Shown here one piece after another: positions 24,449 to 33,745 of a DNA stretch of 64,000 nucleotides. This DNA is from an uncultured Prevotella sp. (GTDB lineage: Bacteria; Bacteroidota; Bacteroidia; Bacteroidales; Bacteroidaceae), in NCBI GenBank assembly GCA_934256705.1, contig CAKQPF010000005.1, positions 1-64,000 of the forward strand, read 5' to 3'. The translations under genes and the position numbers were made by a program. Each line of letters begins with the position of its first letter. Within the stretch, counting starts at the first letter, position 1. Below the pieces are notes generated by a model. The model ran no database searches and had not been told where the DNA came from. It saw only the letters and a list, made by a program, of their open reading frames with translations.

Positions 24449-25285
24449 TCAATCAATAGGATGGGTGAAGACGAAGCGGGCGCCTTTGCCTTGATAAGTC
24501 TTGTCGAGATAGACCTTTCCGTCAAGTTTTTCTGCGAGTGTTCTGCAGATATTGAGTCCGAGTCCTGTGCCTTCCACAAAGTCATTGAGCTTGGTGAAGC
24601 GTTCAAATATCTTGTCCGCCTTGTCCAAAGGCACTCCTTCTCCTGTGTCAGTGACTGAGAATGTGACCATTCCCGGGTTTTCATCACGGGAGCAATGCAG
24701 CACGATGCTTCCCTCTTCTGTATGCTTTATGGCATTGGTGAGGAAATTGATGAGTATCTGCTGCACCCTTCTCACGTCAGTTTTGAGCATGAATGAATCA
24801 TCGAAATCGGATGTAAATGAGAGTTTTACCTTGTCTGTGACTCTATATTTCACACTTGCAATAGCCGATGTTCCTATGTTATTGAGCGGAGCAGGAGTCT
24901 TATTGATCCTGAAGTTACCGCTCTTTATGTCTGAAATATTCAGTATGTCGTCCACGATAAGCATCAGCAGACTGGAGTTCTGAGCGATATACTCATTGTA
25001 TTCCTCCTTTTCCTTTGCGCTGACTATATCGTCTGGCAGTGCCATGAGTTGTGCAAATCCCACTACAGCATTGAGCGGATTGCGTATTTCGTGGCAAATA
25101 TTGTGGAGATAGACATCTTTCAGTCTGCTCTCCTGCTTTGCTTCCTCCAAATCATGCTTGAGTGAAGCAATTTCCTTGTTCATATCCTGGACGTTTTCCG
25201 TTCCAGTTTTAATCATTGAAAGCCGTCTTATCACGAGGATAGCCACGACTATGATTGATATGATTATCAGTATGTCAATAATCAT
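24449..25285 (-). CDS. Sensor histidine kinase, short N-terminal anchor
   Basis: A 278-residue kinase: one transmembrane helix (about 3-20), a coiled-coil linker (about 28-58), the HisKA box CHEIRNPLNAVVG with phospho-acceptor His65, and HATPase_c with N box QILINFLTNAIKHT, G1 DTGEGVP, F box IFERF and G2 GTGLGL. It has no extracytoplasmic sensor loop, so input probably comes from the membrane, the coiled coil or a partner. A receiver-only protein is encoded 118 nt upstream on the same strand and is the likely partner. Confidence 0.93.
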   Translation of the reverse strand: MIIDILIIISIIVVAILVIRRLSMIKTGTENVQDMNKEIASLKHDLEEAKQESRLKDVYLHNICHEIRNPLNAVVGFAQLMALPDDIVSAKEKEEYNEYIAQNSSLLMLIVDDILNISDIKSGNFRINKTPAPLNNIGTSAIASVKYRVTDKVKLSFTSDFDDSFMLKTDVRRVQQILINFLTNAIKHTEEGSIVLHCSRDENPGMVTFSVTDTGEGVPLDKADKIFERFTKLNDFVEGTGLGLNICRTLAEKLDGKVYLDKTYQGKGARFVFTHPID

Positions 25286-25403
25286 TGTCTTTGTGTTAAG
25301 GGTGGGCTTTACATGATTACTCCGTTATATATATAAAATGTATAAGCCTCAAACCACTGATAAAAGTGAAAAAGTGATGGCCTGCAACCTGATTACCATC
25401 CCA

Positions 25404-25829
25404 TTATGCCATTCCTTTAGTCTCCAAAGCCTTGTTGAGCTGGGTCACTACGCTGGTGTGGAGGCGGTCCATGATGATTGGTTTTGTCAAGAAGTCATTG
25501 GCTCCCAAACTGTAACCTTTCACCACGTCCTCATTTGAGTTGAGTGCGGAAATCACGATGATAGGCAGCAGCTTGGTCTCTTCCTGTGAGCGCAACTGTC
25601 TTATCACGTCGTATCCGTTTATTCCCGGCATCATAAGGTCGAGCAGTATGAGGTCGGGCTTTTTGTCGGCAACGATGTCGAGTGCTGTCTGTCCGTCATT
25701 CGCTTTTTCGATTACGAAATGGAATGGCTTGAGCATTTTCTCAATCAGAGTTACATTGATAGGAATATCATCCACTATCAGGACTGATGTCTTGCCTGCG
25801 TCAATATTTGGGTTTAATTGTATATCCAT
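25404..25829 (-). CDS. Single-domain response regulator (receiver only)
   Basis: A 141-residue CheY-like receiver with acidic pair D20-D21, phospho-acceptor D64 (LILLDLMMPG), the switch Ser in VVISALNS and the Lys in FLTKP. There is no output domain, so it acts by protein contact, for example with the histidine kinase downstream or in a phosphorelay. I start at ATG 25829 (MDIQLNPN); the longer frame to 25856 starts with TTG inside the promoter box. Confidence 0.92.
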   Translation of the reverse strand: MDIQLNPNIDAGKTSVLIVDDIPINVTLIEKMLKPFHFVIEKANDGQTALDIVADKKPDLILLDLMMPGINGYDVIRQLRSQEETKLLPIIVISALNSNEDVVKGYSLGANDFLTKPIIMDRLHTSVVTQLNKALETKGMA

Positions 25830-25852
25830 ATTTCGGTTGATGTAATCTTTTT

Positions 25853-25861
25853 GCAAAGGTA
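25853..25861 (-). promoter_or_regulatory. Bacteroidota -7 promoter box of response regulator
   Basis: Minus-strand TACCTTTGC, exact TAnnTTTGC match, placing the transcript start near 25846 and leaving a short leader of about 17 nt. This decides the start codon of the receiver gene. A TTTG candidate lies about 14 nt upstream, closer than usual. Confidence 0.6.
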
Positions 25862-25908
25862 CGCTTTTTCAATATCAAAAGAGAAAAATCGTAAATAAAA
25901 AATGTTAA

Positions 25909-26994
25909 TTATCCTTCACGGAAGAAATCGAGAGCCTCCATTATTTCCTCTTTTGTGGCAGTTTGGTTGATGCGGATGTCACCTATTCCGCCCATCAGAG
26001 TGAAGTTTATTTCGCCTGCGATATTCTTCTTGTCGTGGGTCATCAGTTCGAGAAGGGTAGGGTAATCGTCGCAGGTTATCGGCAACGTGCCGTAGTTTTC
26101 TCGGATAAATCTCACGGTCTGGTGCATCTTGTCTGTCGGGAAACCGGTCTTTCTGACGGCAAGATATAGCTCGGCGATTATGCCGTAAGCCACAGCATAG
26201 CCGTGGAGGATAGGCCTTTGGAGTCTGGCCTTGTCTGATTCTGCCTTTTCAGCCTCGCGCATTGCCCATGATTCGAAGGCGTGGCCGATGGTGTGTCCGA
26301 GGTTGAGCGCCTTGCGAATGCCGTGCTCATGCGGATCCTCTTCCACGATTTTCTCTTTCACTGCAACGCTTTCAGCCACCATTCTCTGCAATTCCGCAAG
26401 GTCGGGGTGGGCAAGGTCGAAGTTTATCAGTTCTGCCCACATCGCATTTGTCTCGCGATTGATAAGTCCATGCTTTATCATTTCGGCGTAACCAGAAGCG
26501 ATGTTCTCCTTGTCGAGCGACTTGAGGAAAGCGGTGGAGAGTATAACGTATTTTGAATCGTTGAATACTCCGATTTCATTTTTTAGTCCGCCGAAGTTGA
26601 AGCCTGTCTTTCCGCCCACCGAAGCATCGACCATGGAGAGCAATGTGGTGGGGATATTGATGAAATTGATGCCTCTCTTGAAGGTGGAAGCGGCAAATCC
26701 TCCGAGGTCAGTCACCATTCCTCCACCGAGATTTACAAGCAGCGAGTGGCGTGTAGCGCCGCCTTTCTGCAGTTCCTCCCAGACGTGGGCGGTGGATTCC
26801 AGTGTCTTGTTTACATCGGAAGCACCGATTGTAATAATCCCAGCGCCCTTCAGACAGTCGAAGTCCTTTACCAGAGGCAGGCACAGTCGGTGTGTCGTCT
26901 CGTCAGTGAGTATGAAAATCCTGTCGTGCTCGCAGTCGGCTATCGCCTTTGAGAGCTCTGTTTCGAGGTTCGTTGAGATTATTACGCGTTGCAT
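25909..26994 (-). CDS. aroB: 3-dehydroquinate synthase
   Basis: A 361-residue NAD- and metal-dependent enzyme converting DAHP to 3-dehydroquinate, step two of the shikimate pathway. Motifs: LVNLGGGMVTDLGGF, IPTTLLSMVDASVGGKTGFN, the metal-ligand Glu in SGYAEMIKHGL, and the His ligands in LNLGHTIGHAFE and ILHGYAVAYGI. Length is normal. It is followed on the same strand, after 79 nt, by the response regulator, with the latter's own promoter in between, so they are probably separate units. Confidence 0.96.
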   Translation of the reverse strand: MQRVIISTNLETELSKAIADCEHDRIFILTDETTHRLCLPLVKDFDCLKGAGIITIGASDVNKTLESTAHVWEELQKGGATRHSLLVNLGGGMVTDLGGFAASTFKRGINFINIPTTLLSMVDASVGGKTGFNFGGLKNEIGVFNDSKYVILSTAFLKSLDKENIASGYAEMIKHGLINRETNAMWAELINFDLAHPDLAELQRMVAESVAVKEKIVEEDPHEHGIRKALNLGHTIGHAFESWAMREAEKAESDKARLQRPILHGYAVAYGIIAELYLAVRKTGFPTDKMHQTVRFIRENYGTLPITCDDYPTLLELMTHDKKNIAGEINFTLMGGIGDIRINQTATKEEIMEALDFFREG

Positions 26995-27126
26995 ATTCTT
27001 TGTTTTTATGTTGTTGAATGCTAAGTTACATCACTTACAGTCAAACAATGGCTTGTGAGTCTTTTATAAAAAGTTGCTCACTCCTGCCATTGTCGTTTTC
27101 CTGTGCTCTGCAAATTCCCGTGCAGA

Positions 27127-29262
27127 TTATCTGAATATGAATTTCTTGCCGTTGAGGATGTAAATCTGACCCGATACAGGTCTGCTTACTCTTTGTCCTT
27201 TCAGGTTATACATTATTCCGTCGCCTGGACGTGTGACTGTAACGTCTTTGATGCCGGTCTCCACATTTTGATACGCTGGTGCGAAGGAAGTGGAACTGGT
27301 GACATAGTTTGTTCCCGCTCCTACATATTCGGCAAGACTGTAGCCGAGGTGAGGTGGCTGGTTGTAGGAACTGTTCTGCCAGGCTATTCCCATGCGATAG
27401 ACATGGTCTTCCATCAAGCAAGGCACCTTGTATTTTGTAGGCTCTGGAGTGGAGAATATCATGATTGTCACGTTCTCCGCAGTATAGTCCGGTTCGTATT
27501 TGAACATTATCAGTTCCTCACGCCAGTCGCCCAGTATGTCAGCCTGAAGACACGGAGTGGCTTTTGTGGTGTTGCAAGCCTGTGGTTCGCCGTGCTTGTT
27601 GAATTCGATGAATGTATTGATAGACTTGGAATTGGTGTTGTAATATCTAATTCTTGGATTAAACTTATCTGCATTCTTGTCGTATCTGCCATCGAAAGTC
27701 TGGTCGAATGGGTCTCCTGTCCAGTAGATTCGGAAATTGGTGTCCGGTTTCTTGTCGAGGATTACATTGCCAGTGGTACAGGAATAGATGTTGTTGTCAG
27801 CACTGGTCCAGAACTCGTAGCCCTTGTTCGAAGGGATGAAGTCGGCTGCAAGACCACGTCCGTTGTCTCCCGAACTGGTTTTGCTTATGAGAAGTGCGCC
27901 AGTTGCTGGATTATGGACATCATATCCGTAAGGTTTCTCTTCGTGAGGCATCATCAGACCGAGCTCTTTGCTGTCTGCAAACAGCGGAGCAAGATGGATT
28001 GCATCGCCGTGTCCCTTGCCGGTAGAGCAGAGTAGGGAACCGTTGTGGTCGATGGTTGCCGAACCAGTGACTATCTCGTCCTTTCCGTCGTTATCGACAT
28101 CGCCTACAGAAATGCCGTGGACCCCTTGTCCGAAACTTGATTTTCCCGAGCCGGAAGCGATGCTTTTGCCGTCTTTGTCATCGACGGACCAAGATCCTTT
28201 TCTGCCTTTGTGGAGCCATTTCGTGGAAATCTCCTTGCCGTTCCAATCTACAGCCCAGAGGAAACAGCTGGAATAGTAACCTCTTTGGAACACTGCAGAG
28301 GGAAGATGGTCAAGTCCGTCGAGGTAAGCCACGGCTGCATTGTATCTCTCGCCACGGTTGAAATTCGTGCTCTTGCCGTTTTCTTTCTCCCAATCGCCGT
28401 AGGTCATGTTCTTGTTGCCTGTCGTCATTGCGCGGTTAGGGTTGTACCATACGGTGTGCATGGCCTTGCCTGTCTCGCCATTGAATACAGTCAGAAGTTC
28501 TTCACCGCCAGTCACATGTCCGTTACCATTGACGTAATTCTTGGAATTGTTTATCTTCTTGATAGTGGCATCGGTCGCAGCCTCTGTGACATAGTTGCCT
28601 TCGCTGTCCTTAGAGCCTGGGGCAGTCTTGCACATCATCTCTGCCTTGCCGTCGCCGTCGAAGTCATAGACGAGAAACTGCGTGTAATGGTTTCCTGAGC
28701 GTATATTCAGTCCGAGGTTGATGCGCCAGAGGAATGTGCCGTCGAGCTTGTAAGCGTCGATGATACATGGAGATGTGTATCCTTTCTGGCTGTTGTCCTT
28801 CTGGTTGTCAGGCATCCATTTCAGCACGAGTTCATACTCGCCGTCACCGTCAAGGTCGCCAACGCTCATGTCGTCAGGGCGGTATTTACCTTTCGCGCCA
28901 TTAGCCGTGGCCTGCGGTGCGGGGCGCTTTATGTCGAATGTGGTGCAGATATTTGCCCACGCTTTAGTCTCGAATGTCTCGCCGTTGCTTGCCTCTATCC
29001 TGTATATGTAGCCGGGTTTGCCCAGGCTGTCGTGCAAGTTCGTCTTCTTGAAATTGCTGGAACTGATTTTCGTTCCGTTTCGATAGACGTTGAATGTGAG
29101 GTCGGCCGGGTCGGAGGAGAATGATCTCCATGAGACGAGCACTCCTTTTGATGTCCTTACTGCAACAGGAGCACGATTGAGTTTCTCCTTCAGTTGTTGC
29201 GCGCAAACGCCTGTGACAATGGTGAATGCCAGCAGTATTGCGCATAATAGTCTTTTGTTCAT
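27127..29262 (-). CDS. Secreted rhamnogalacturonan lyase (PL11 family)
   Basis: A 711-residue secreted enzyme that cleaves rhamnogalacturonan I backbone of pectin by beta-elimination. Signal peptide about 1-22 (start chosen at ATG 29262, MNKRLLCAI; the frame to 29364 extends past the promoter). After an FN3-like N-terminal domain (about 25-110) comes the eight-bladed propeller with repeated Ca2+-binding DxDGDG loops (VGDLDGDGEYE, VYDFDGDGKAE, VGDVDNDGKDE) typical of PL11. The C-terminal tail YNLKGQRVSRP...GKKFIF is a recurrent Prevotella-type extension, also seen on the S8 protease here. No SusC/D pair is adjacent, so it is an orphan CAZyme. Confidence 0.92.
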   Translation of the reverse strand: MNKRLLCAILLAFTIVTGVCAQQLKEKLNRAPVAVRTSKGVLVSWRSFSSDPADLTFNVYRNGTKISSSNFKKTNLHDSLGKPGYIYRIEASNGETFETKAWANICTTFDIKRPAPQATANGAKGKYRPDDMSVGDLDGDGEYELVLKWMPDNQKDNSQKGYTSPCIIDAYKLDGTFLWRINLGLNIRSGNHYTQFLVYDFDGDGKAEMMCKTAPGSKDSEGNYVTEAATDATIKKINNSKNYVNGNGHVTGGEELLTVFNGETGKAMHTVWYNPNRAMTTGNKNMTYGDWEKENGKSTNFNRGERYNAAVAYLDGLDHLPSAVFQRGYYSSCFLWAVDWNGKEISTKWLHKGRKGSWSVDDKDGKSIASGSGKSSFGQGVHGISVGDVDNDGKDEIVTGSATIDHNGSLLCSTGKGHGDAIHLAPLFADSKELGLMMPHEEKPYGYDVHNPATGALLISKTSSGDNGRGLAADFIPSNKGYEFWTSADNNIYSCTTGNVILDKKPDTNFRIYWTGDPFDQTFDGRYDKNADKFNPRIRYYNTNSKSINTFIEFNKHGEPQACNTTKATPCLQADILGDWREELIMFKYEPDYTAENVTIMIFSTPEPTKYKVPCLMEDHVYRMGIAWQNSSYNQPPHLGYSLAEYVGAGTNYVTSSTSFAPAYQNVETGIKDVTVTRPGDGIMYNLKGQRVSRPVSGQIYILNGKKFIFR

Positions 29263-29312
29263 GTCAGTTGTTAGTAATATGTTGTAATATGATTTCTTGT
29301 GCGATATCGAAT

Positions 29313-29321
29313 GCAAAAGTA
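29313..29321 (-). promoter_or_regulatory. Bacteroidota promoter of PL11 lyase
   Basis: Minus-strand TACTTTTGC with TTTG (plus-strand CAAA at 29342-29345) exactly 20 nt upstream. Leader to ATG 29262 is about 45 nt. No additional operator was recognised. Confidence 0.75.
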
Positions 29322-29364
29322 GTAAAAAAATATGATACTGGCAAATAAATCCGGTTAATTCCAT

Positions 29365-29963
29365 AAGGAATGTGTGAACGGGGAATAGTTTTTATGTGCA
29401 AAAGCAGATGACGCTCAAACTAAAGAAACAACATCCCCGCCTGTTTTTGCATTTATTTAGGAATGTTAATCGTACGTCAAAATTCCTCCGTCTCCACATG
29501 GCGTTTTTGCGAAGTGAAAGAGCTTTGATGATGCTGATTTTGCCTTTGTAACCTTGATTTTTGGCCTTTGCCTTGCAATAACTAAGCTTTTGCGTTGTAA
29601 TATCTATGTTATTAGGATGCAAAAGCTTAGATATTACATCATGAAAACTATGCTTTTGCTACGTAAAAACTATGCTTTTTCAACCCAAAAACAACCTTTC
29701 GAAAGCTTGACTTTTGTAACATGCTGATTTGTAAGTTGTTTCAAAATTGACGAGAATCGTGTATCCCGGACGGAAATATTTTTCTTCGGAAATAAATGTT
29801 AATAAATTGTAGAATTGTGTATTTGGGGAGTTTTTGAAGCGTAAGAATTTCAAAAAAATGATTGAAAGATAATAAACTTTTTTCTTTTCCATCCGTCATT
29901 ATATTGTGTGAACGAGAAAATGAATGTAGAAATGACAACATTAAAACATAACTATAACGACAG
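29365..29963. other. Gene-free AT-rich region with structured repeats
   Basis: About 600 nt between the divergent PL11 and outer-membrane protein genes. It holds the interleaved inverted repeats at 29582-29638 and two direct copies of AAAACTATGCTTTT at 29642-29655 and 29665-29678, with the GCTTTTGC word recurring nearby. A 76-codon minus-strand frame (29392-29622) spans part of it but looks non-coding. No canonical -7 box was found right before 29964. Confidence 0.5.
29582..29638. repeat. Two interleaved perfect inverted repeats (pseudoknot or switch geometry)
   Basis: Arm A CTAAGCTTTTGC (29582-29593) is perfectly complementary to 29619-29630; arm B TGTAATATCT (29596-29605) is perfectly complementary to 29629-29638. 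The order A-B-A'-B' with A' and B' overlapping by two bases means the two stems either form a pseudoknot or exclude each other. It is 326 nt before the outer-membrane protein start. Confidence 0.6.
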
Positions 29964-32945
29964 ATGAGAAAATCATTACTCACATTGATCGCGCTCGTAA
30001 TGGGTTCGGTAATGATGATGGCGCAGAATAGGGTCATCAGCGGAACGGTCTATGATAAGGACTCAAAGGAAGCCTTGATGCAAACGACCGTACAACTCTT
30101 GAAATCAGATAGTTCTTACGTCACTGGCGCTGTGACTGACGCCGATGGCAAGTTCTCTCTGAAAGCCCCAAAGAATGGTAAATATATCCTTAAAATGACT
30201 AATATAGGATATAAGATTTATGAGAAAAACCTTACCGTAGCTGACAATAAGGACATTGCCCTCGGTAAAGTCAATCTTGCAGTCGATGCTGTGCTTCTCA
30301 AGGAGGTCGTGGCTAACGGCGTTGCCGCAAAAGTGACGGTCAAGGAAGATACATTCGTATATAATGCTTCTGCCTATCGTACGGCTGAAGGCTCAGTAAT
30401 CGAAGAACTGGTGAAGAAGATTCCTGGCGCTCAGGTGGATGATGAGGGCAATATCACCATCAATGGCAAATCTGTGAAGAAAATCAAAGTGGATGGCAAG
30501 GAGTTTATGTCTGGAGACACAAAGACTGCCCTGAAAAACCTGCCTACATCCATTGTAGATAAGATTCGCGCGTATGACGAGAAGAGTGACCTTGCACGCG
30601 TGACAGGTATTGATGACGGTGAGGAGTCCACTGTGCTCGACTTCGGAATCAAGCCTGGCATGAACAAGGGATATATGTTCAATTTTGACGGTGGCTATGG
30701 CAACCACGACCGTTACGCTGAGCGACTGATGGGAATGTACACTCAGGACGGATTGCGCTTTATGGGCTTTGGTGGTGCCAACAACACCAATGACATGGGC
30801 TTCCCTGGAGGCGGTCGTCGTGGATTCGGAGGCAACCGCAACGGGCTGAATGCTTCAAAGGACGGTGCTTTCAATGTCAATTACGACAAGGACAAGCTCA
30901 ACTTTGACTTCGGACTTATGTGGCGCCATTCTGACGGTGACGCTTTCAGCAAATCATCTTCAGAGAACTTTGTAGCCACTACAGGATCTTTCTCCAACAG
31001 TATAAACCGCAACTACTCTCGCGGAAATTCCGTCTATTTCGGCGGCAGACTGGAATGGAAACCTGATACTCTCACGAACATCATGTTCCGTCCATCATAC
31101 AGTTACTCTACCAACGACGGACTTTCCAGCAGTCTTTCCGGCACTTACAATGAGGATCCTTACCTTTACACCACAGACCCTCTGGAAGAAGACAAGGTGA
31201 ATGATGTGCTTGATGCAAATGGAAACCGCATCAATGTCAATGGACGTACCAATCGTTCGCTCTCTTACAGCAAGTCAAAGAACGGAAGCGGTATGCTTCA
31301 GTTTAACAGAAAACTGAACAACCTCGGCAGGAACATCACCTTCCGCATGGATGGAGGCTTCTCGGAAGGCGAGAGCAACAGCCTCAGTGCTGCTGACGTG
31401 CACCTCTATCAGATGCAGACAGCTGCTGGTCTGGACTCTACTTACCAGACAAACAGATACAATACGGCTCCTACGAAGAACTGGAACTATAAGTTGCAAG
31501 CTACTTACTCTGAGCCTATTGCACGTGCTACCTTCCTCCAGTTCCGCTATCAGTATCAGTACTCTTACAGCAAGAGCGACCGCGATACGTATGATTTCAG
31601 CCGTCTCGGCAATATGACAGACCAGGAGATGGTCTATCGCGGATGGATGGATTTCCTCAACCGCAATAATGTCAATCCGCTCGGAGACTATCTCGACAAG
31701 GATCTCAGCCGTTTCTCTGAGTATTCCACCTACACTCACGTCGCAGAAGTGATGCTCCGCTTCATCCGCGAGAAATATAATTTCAACGTAGGTGTGCAGG
31801 TTCAGCCTCAGAAGACTCACTATGTGCAGGATTATCAGGGCGTTTCAGCAGACACAACCCGCACCGTGACAAATATCACCCCTACACTTGAGTTCCGCTA
31901 TAAGTTCTCCAAGGTGAGCCAGTTGCGCATCAATTACCGTGCTAATACTTCCCAGCCGAGCATCAGCCAGTTGCTGGATATTACCGATAACTCAGACCCT
32001 CTGAACATTTCCAAAGGTAATCCGGGACTGAAGCCTGCCTTTACAAACAATTTCCGACTCTTCTACAATGGTTATCGTCAGGAGCGTATGCAGTCATGGA
32101 TGGCGCACTTGAATTTCAGCACTACCAGAAACAGCATCTCCAACATGGTGACTTACGATGAAAAGACCGGTGGCAGAACCACCCGTCCTGAGAACATCAA
32201 CGGTAAATGGAATATGGGCGGTGCATTCATGTTCAATACTTCTCTTGATACGCTCGGCAACTGGAACATCAATACGATGACAGATTTCAGTTATAATCAT
32301 GATGTCGGCTATCTTACGCTCCAGAATGCTGTCGGTCCGCAGAAGAATGCCACCAACAACACCACTATCGGCGAGCGTCTTTCATTCAGTTATCGTAACG
32401 ACTGGCTTGAGGTAGAACCGAACGGAAGTTTCAATTATACCCATGCCCGAAACAAGCTTCAGAGCAACAGCGACCTCGATACTTGGCAGTTCAGCTATGG
32501 TCTGAACATCAATCTCACAGCTCCTTGGGGCACTTCACTCACCACTAACATCAATGAAAACTGCCGCAGAGGTTATAATGACGCTTCTATGAACACCAAT
32601 GAGTTCATCTGGAACGCTCAGATTTCCCAGTCATTCCTCCGTGGTCGTCCGCTTACAGTCTCATTGCAGTTCTATGATATCCTAAAGAATCAGAGCAATT
32701 TCTCCCGTGCCATCAGCGCTTACTCCCGCAACGATACATGGTACAACAGCATCAACTCCTACGCAATGCTGAAAGTGACCTACCGCATCAATGCCTTTGG
32801 AGGCAAGGAAGCTCGCAGAGCACAGCGTGAAGGCGGACGTGGTGGCTTTGACGGCCCTCCTGGAGGCGGTCCTCGCGGTGGCAGAAACGGTCAGCGTGGC
32901 GGTGGCTTCGGCGGTTACTACGGTGGTTTCGGTGGACATTTCTAA
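29964..32945 (+). CDS. Outer-membrane beta-barrel protein (TonB-receptor-like) with CarboxypepD_reg N-terminus
   Basis: A 993-residue outer-membrane protein. Signal peptide 1-20 (ends MMMAQ), a CarboxypepD_reg-like beta-sandwich (about 23-105; VISGTVYDKDSKEAL), a plug-like region (about 115-230; EELVKKIPGAQVDDEGNITING, written here in parts as EELVKKIPGAQVDD and NITINGKSVKKIKVDGKEF), and a large barrel (about 235-960) with alternating aromatic strands. This matches the barrel group of the OMP_b-brl_3 type rather than true SusC. The C-terminus is a Gly/Arg-rich tail (about 945-993) with GG repeats ending FGGHF, which is unusual after a barrel. It overlaps nothing and is followed 13 nt later by a PAP2 phosphatase. 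Confidence 0.85.
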   Translation: MRKSLLTLIALVMGSVMMMAQNRVISGTVYDKDSKEALMQTTVQLLKSDSSYVTGAVTDADGKFSLKAPKNGKYILKMTNIGYKIYEKNLTVADNKDIALGKVNLAVDAVLLKEVVANGVAAKVTVKEDTFVYNASAYRTAEGSVIEELVKKIPGAQVDDEGNITINGKSVKKIKVDGKEFMSGDTKTALKNLPTSIVDKIRAYDEKSDLARVTGIDDGEESTVLDFGIKPGMNKGYMFNFDGGYGNHDRYAERLMGMYTQDGLRFMGFGGANNTNDMGFPGGGRRGFGGNRNGLNASKDGAFNVNYDKDKLNFDFGLMWRHSDGDAFSKSSSENFVATTGSFSNSINRNYSRGNSVYFGGRLEWKPDTLTNIMFRPSYSYSTNDGLSSSLSGTYNEDPYLYTTDPLEEDKVNDVLDANGNRINVNGRTNRSLSYSKSKNGSGMLQFNRKLNNLGRNITFRMDGGFSEGESNSLSAADVHLYQMQTAAGLDSTYQTNRYNTAPTKNWNYKLQATYSEPIARATFLQFRYQYQYSYSKSDRDTYDFSRLGNMTDQEMVYRGWMDFLNRNNVNPLGDYLDKDLSRFSEYSTYTHVAEVMLRFIREKYNFNVGVQVQPQKTHYVQDYQGVSADTTRTVTNITPTLEFRYKFSKVSQLRINYRANTSQPSISQLLDITDNSDPLNISKGNPGLKPAFTNNFRLFYNGYRQERMQSWMAHLNFSTTRNSISNMVTYDEKTGGRTTRPENINGKWNMGGAFMFNTSLDTLGNWNINTMTDFSYNHDVGYLTLQNAVGPQKNATNNTTIGERLSFSYRNDWLEVEPNGSFNYTHARNKLQSNSDLDTWQFSYGLNINLTAPWGTSLTTNINENCRRGYNDASMNTNEFIWNAQISQSFLRGRPLTVSLQFYDILKNQSNFSRAISAYSRNDTWYNSINSYAMLKVTYRINAFGGKEARRAQREGGRGGFDGPPGGGPRGGRNGQRGGGFGGYYGGFGGHF

Positions 32946-32958
32946 TCGCTTCCTCATC

Positions 32959-33585
32959 ATGATTAGAAGAACGTTTACAATAATATATATTTTGGTATCC
33001 TCCATTTGTGCTCACGCACAGGTGGAGGATTATCTGCAATATGCACCTCTTGCTTCCAGAATGGTGCTCCCAATGACTAAAGTGGAGAGCAGGTATTCCA
33101 TGCAAGACCGCCTCTTCGTGGCTGTGACTTCCATAGGACTGACTTATGGGGCGACAGGAGCGTTGAAGCATATAGTATCAGAACGCAGACCCGATGGCTC
33201 TGACTGCAAGTCATTTCCGTCAGGCCACGCTGCCAGAGCTTTCCTCGGAGCGAATATGCTCAGGCATGAATATGGGCATATTTCTCCTTGGATAAGTGTT
33301 GCCGGTTATGCTGTCGCCACTACCACGGCAACACTACGAGTCACAGGAAAGCATCATTACACGCATGATGTCCTTGCAGGTGCTGCCATAGGATTTGCTT
33401 CGTCAGAACTCAGTTTTGCACTTCTTCCTTTGTGGCATAAGTATCTTGACAATAGGAAAAGCAGGAAAGCCAAGAGAGAAAATCAGAAATTTATCCGCAA
33501 GCAAGGAAATCAGGATCTGGACGTAGTGATGTGTCCGATGGTCAATAATAATGAGTTGGGAGTGGCTGGATTTATCGTTTTTTGA
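32959..33585 (+). CDS. PAP2-family phosphatase
   Basis: A 208-residue membrane-associated phosphatase. I start at ATG 32959 (MIRRTFTIIY), 13 nt after the barrel gene; an upstream extension would read through that gene. A signal-like segment (1-20) precedes the PAP2 motifs: KHIVSERRPDG (KxxxxxxRP), FPSGHAAR (PSGH) and RVTGKHHYTHDVLAG (SRxxxxxHxxxD-like, with Arg, His and Asp). PAP2 enzymes remove phosphate from lipids such as undecaprenyl-pyrophosphate, phosphatidylglycerol phosphate or lipid A; substrate unknown. Tight spacing with the barrel gene suggests cotranscription and an envelope role. Confidence 0.88.
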   Translation: MIRRTFTIIYILVSSICAHAQVEDYLQYAPLASRMVLPMTKVESRYSMQDRLFVAVTSIGLTYGATGALKHIVSERRPDGSDCKSFPSGHAARAFLGANMLRHEYGHISPWISVAGYAVATTTATLRVTGKHHYTHDVLAGAAIGFASSELSFALLPLWHKYLDNRKSRKAKRENQKFIRKQGNQDLDVVMCPMVNNNELGVAGFIVF

Positions 33586-33626
33586 TTTTTTATACTAATT
33601 TATTTCTTAAATCGCAATAACTTTCT

Positions 33627-33635
33627 TATCTTTGC
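33627..33635 (+). promoter_or_regulatory. Bacteroidota -7 promoter box (TATCTTTGC)
   Basis: Exact TAnnTTTGC match with a TTTC about 20 nt upstream in place of TTTG. The leader to the HlyIII-family gene at 33746 would be about 105 nt. Confidence 0.6.
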
Positions 33636-33745
33636 ACGCGAAATAGATGATGGAATGATAATCATTTCAGAATTAGGTAATTATACAACAATCTTTCAGG
33701 ATATATTATTATGGTCATGGTCGTAATCGTGTATTCTGAACAAAA

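Noticed and set aside
27103..28035. 310-codon plus-strand frame opposite the PL11 lyase
   Set aside because: Shadow frame; the minus-strand protein has the DxDGDG repeats that define the real gene.
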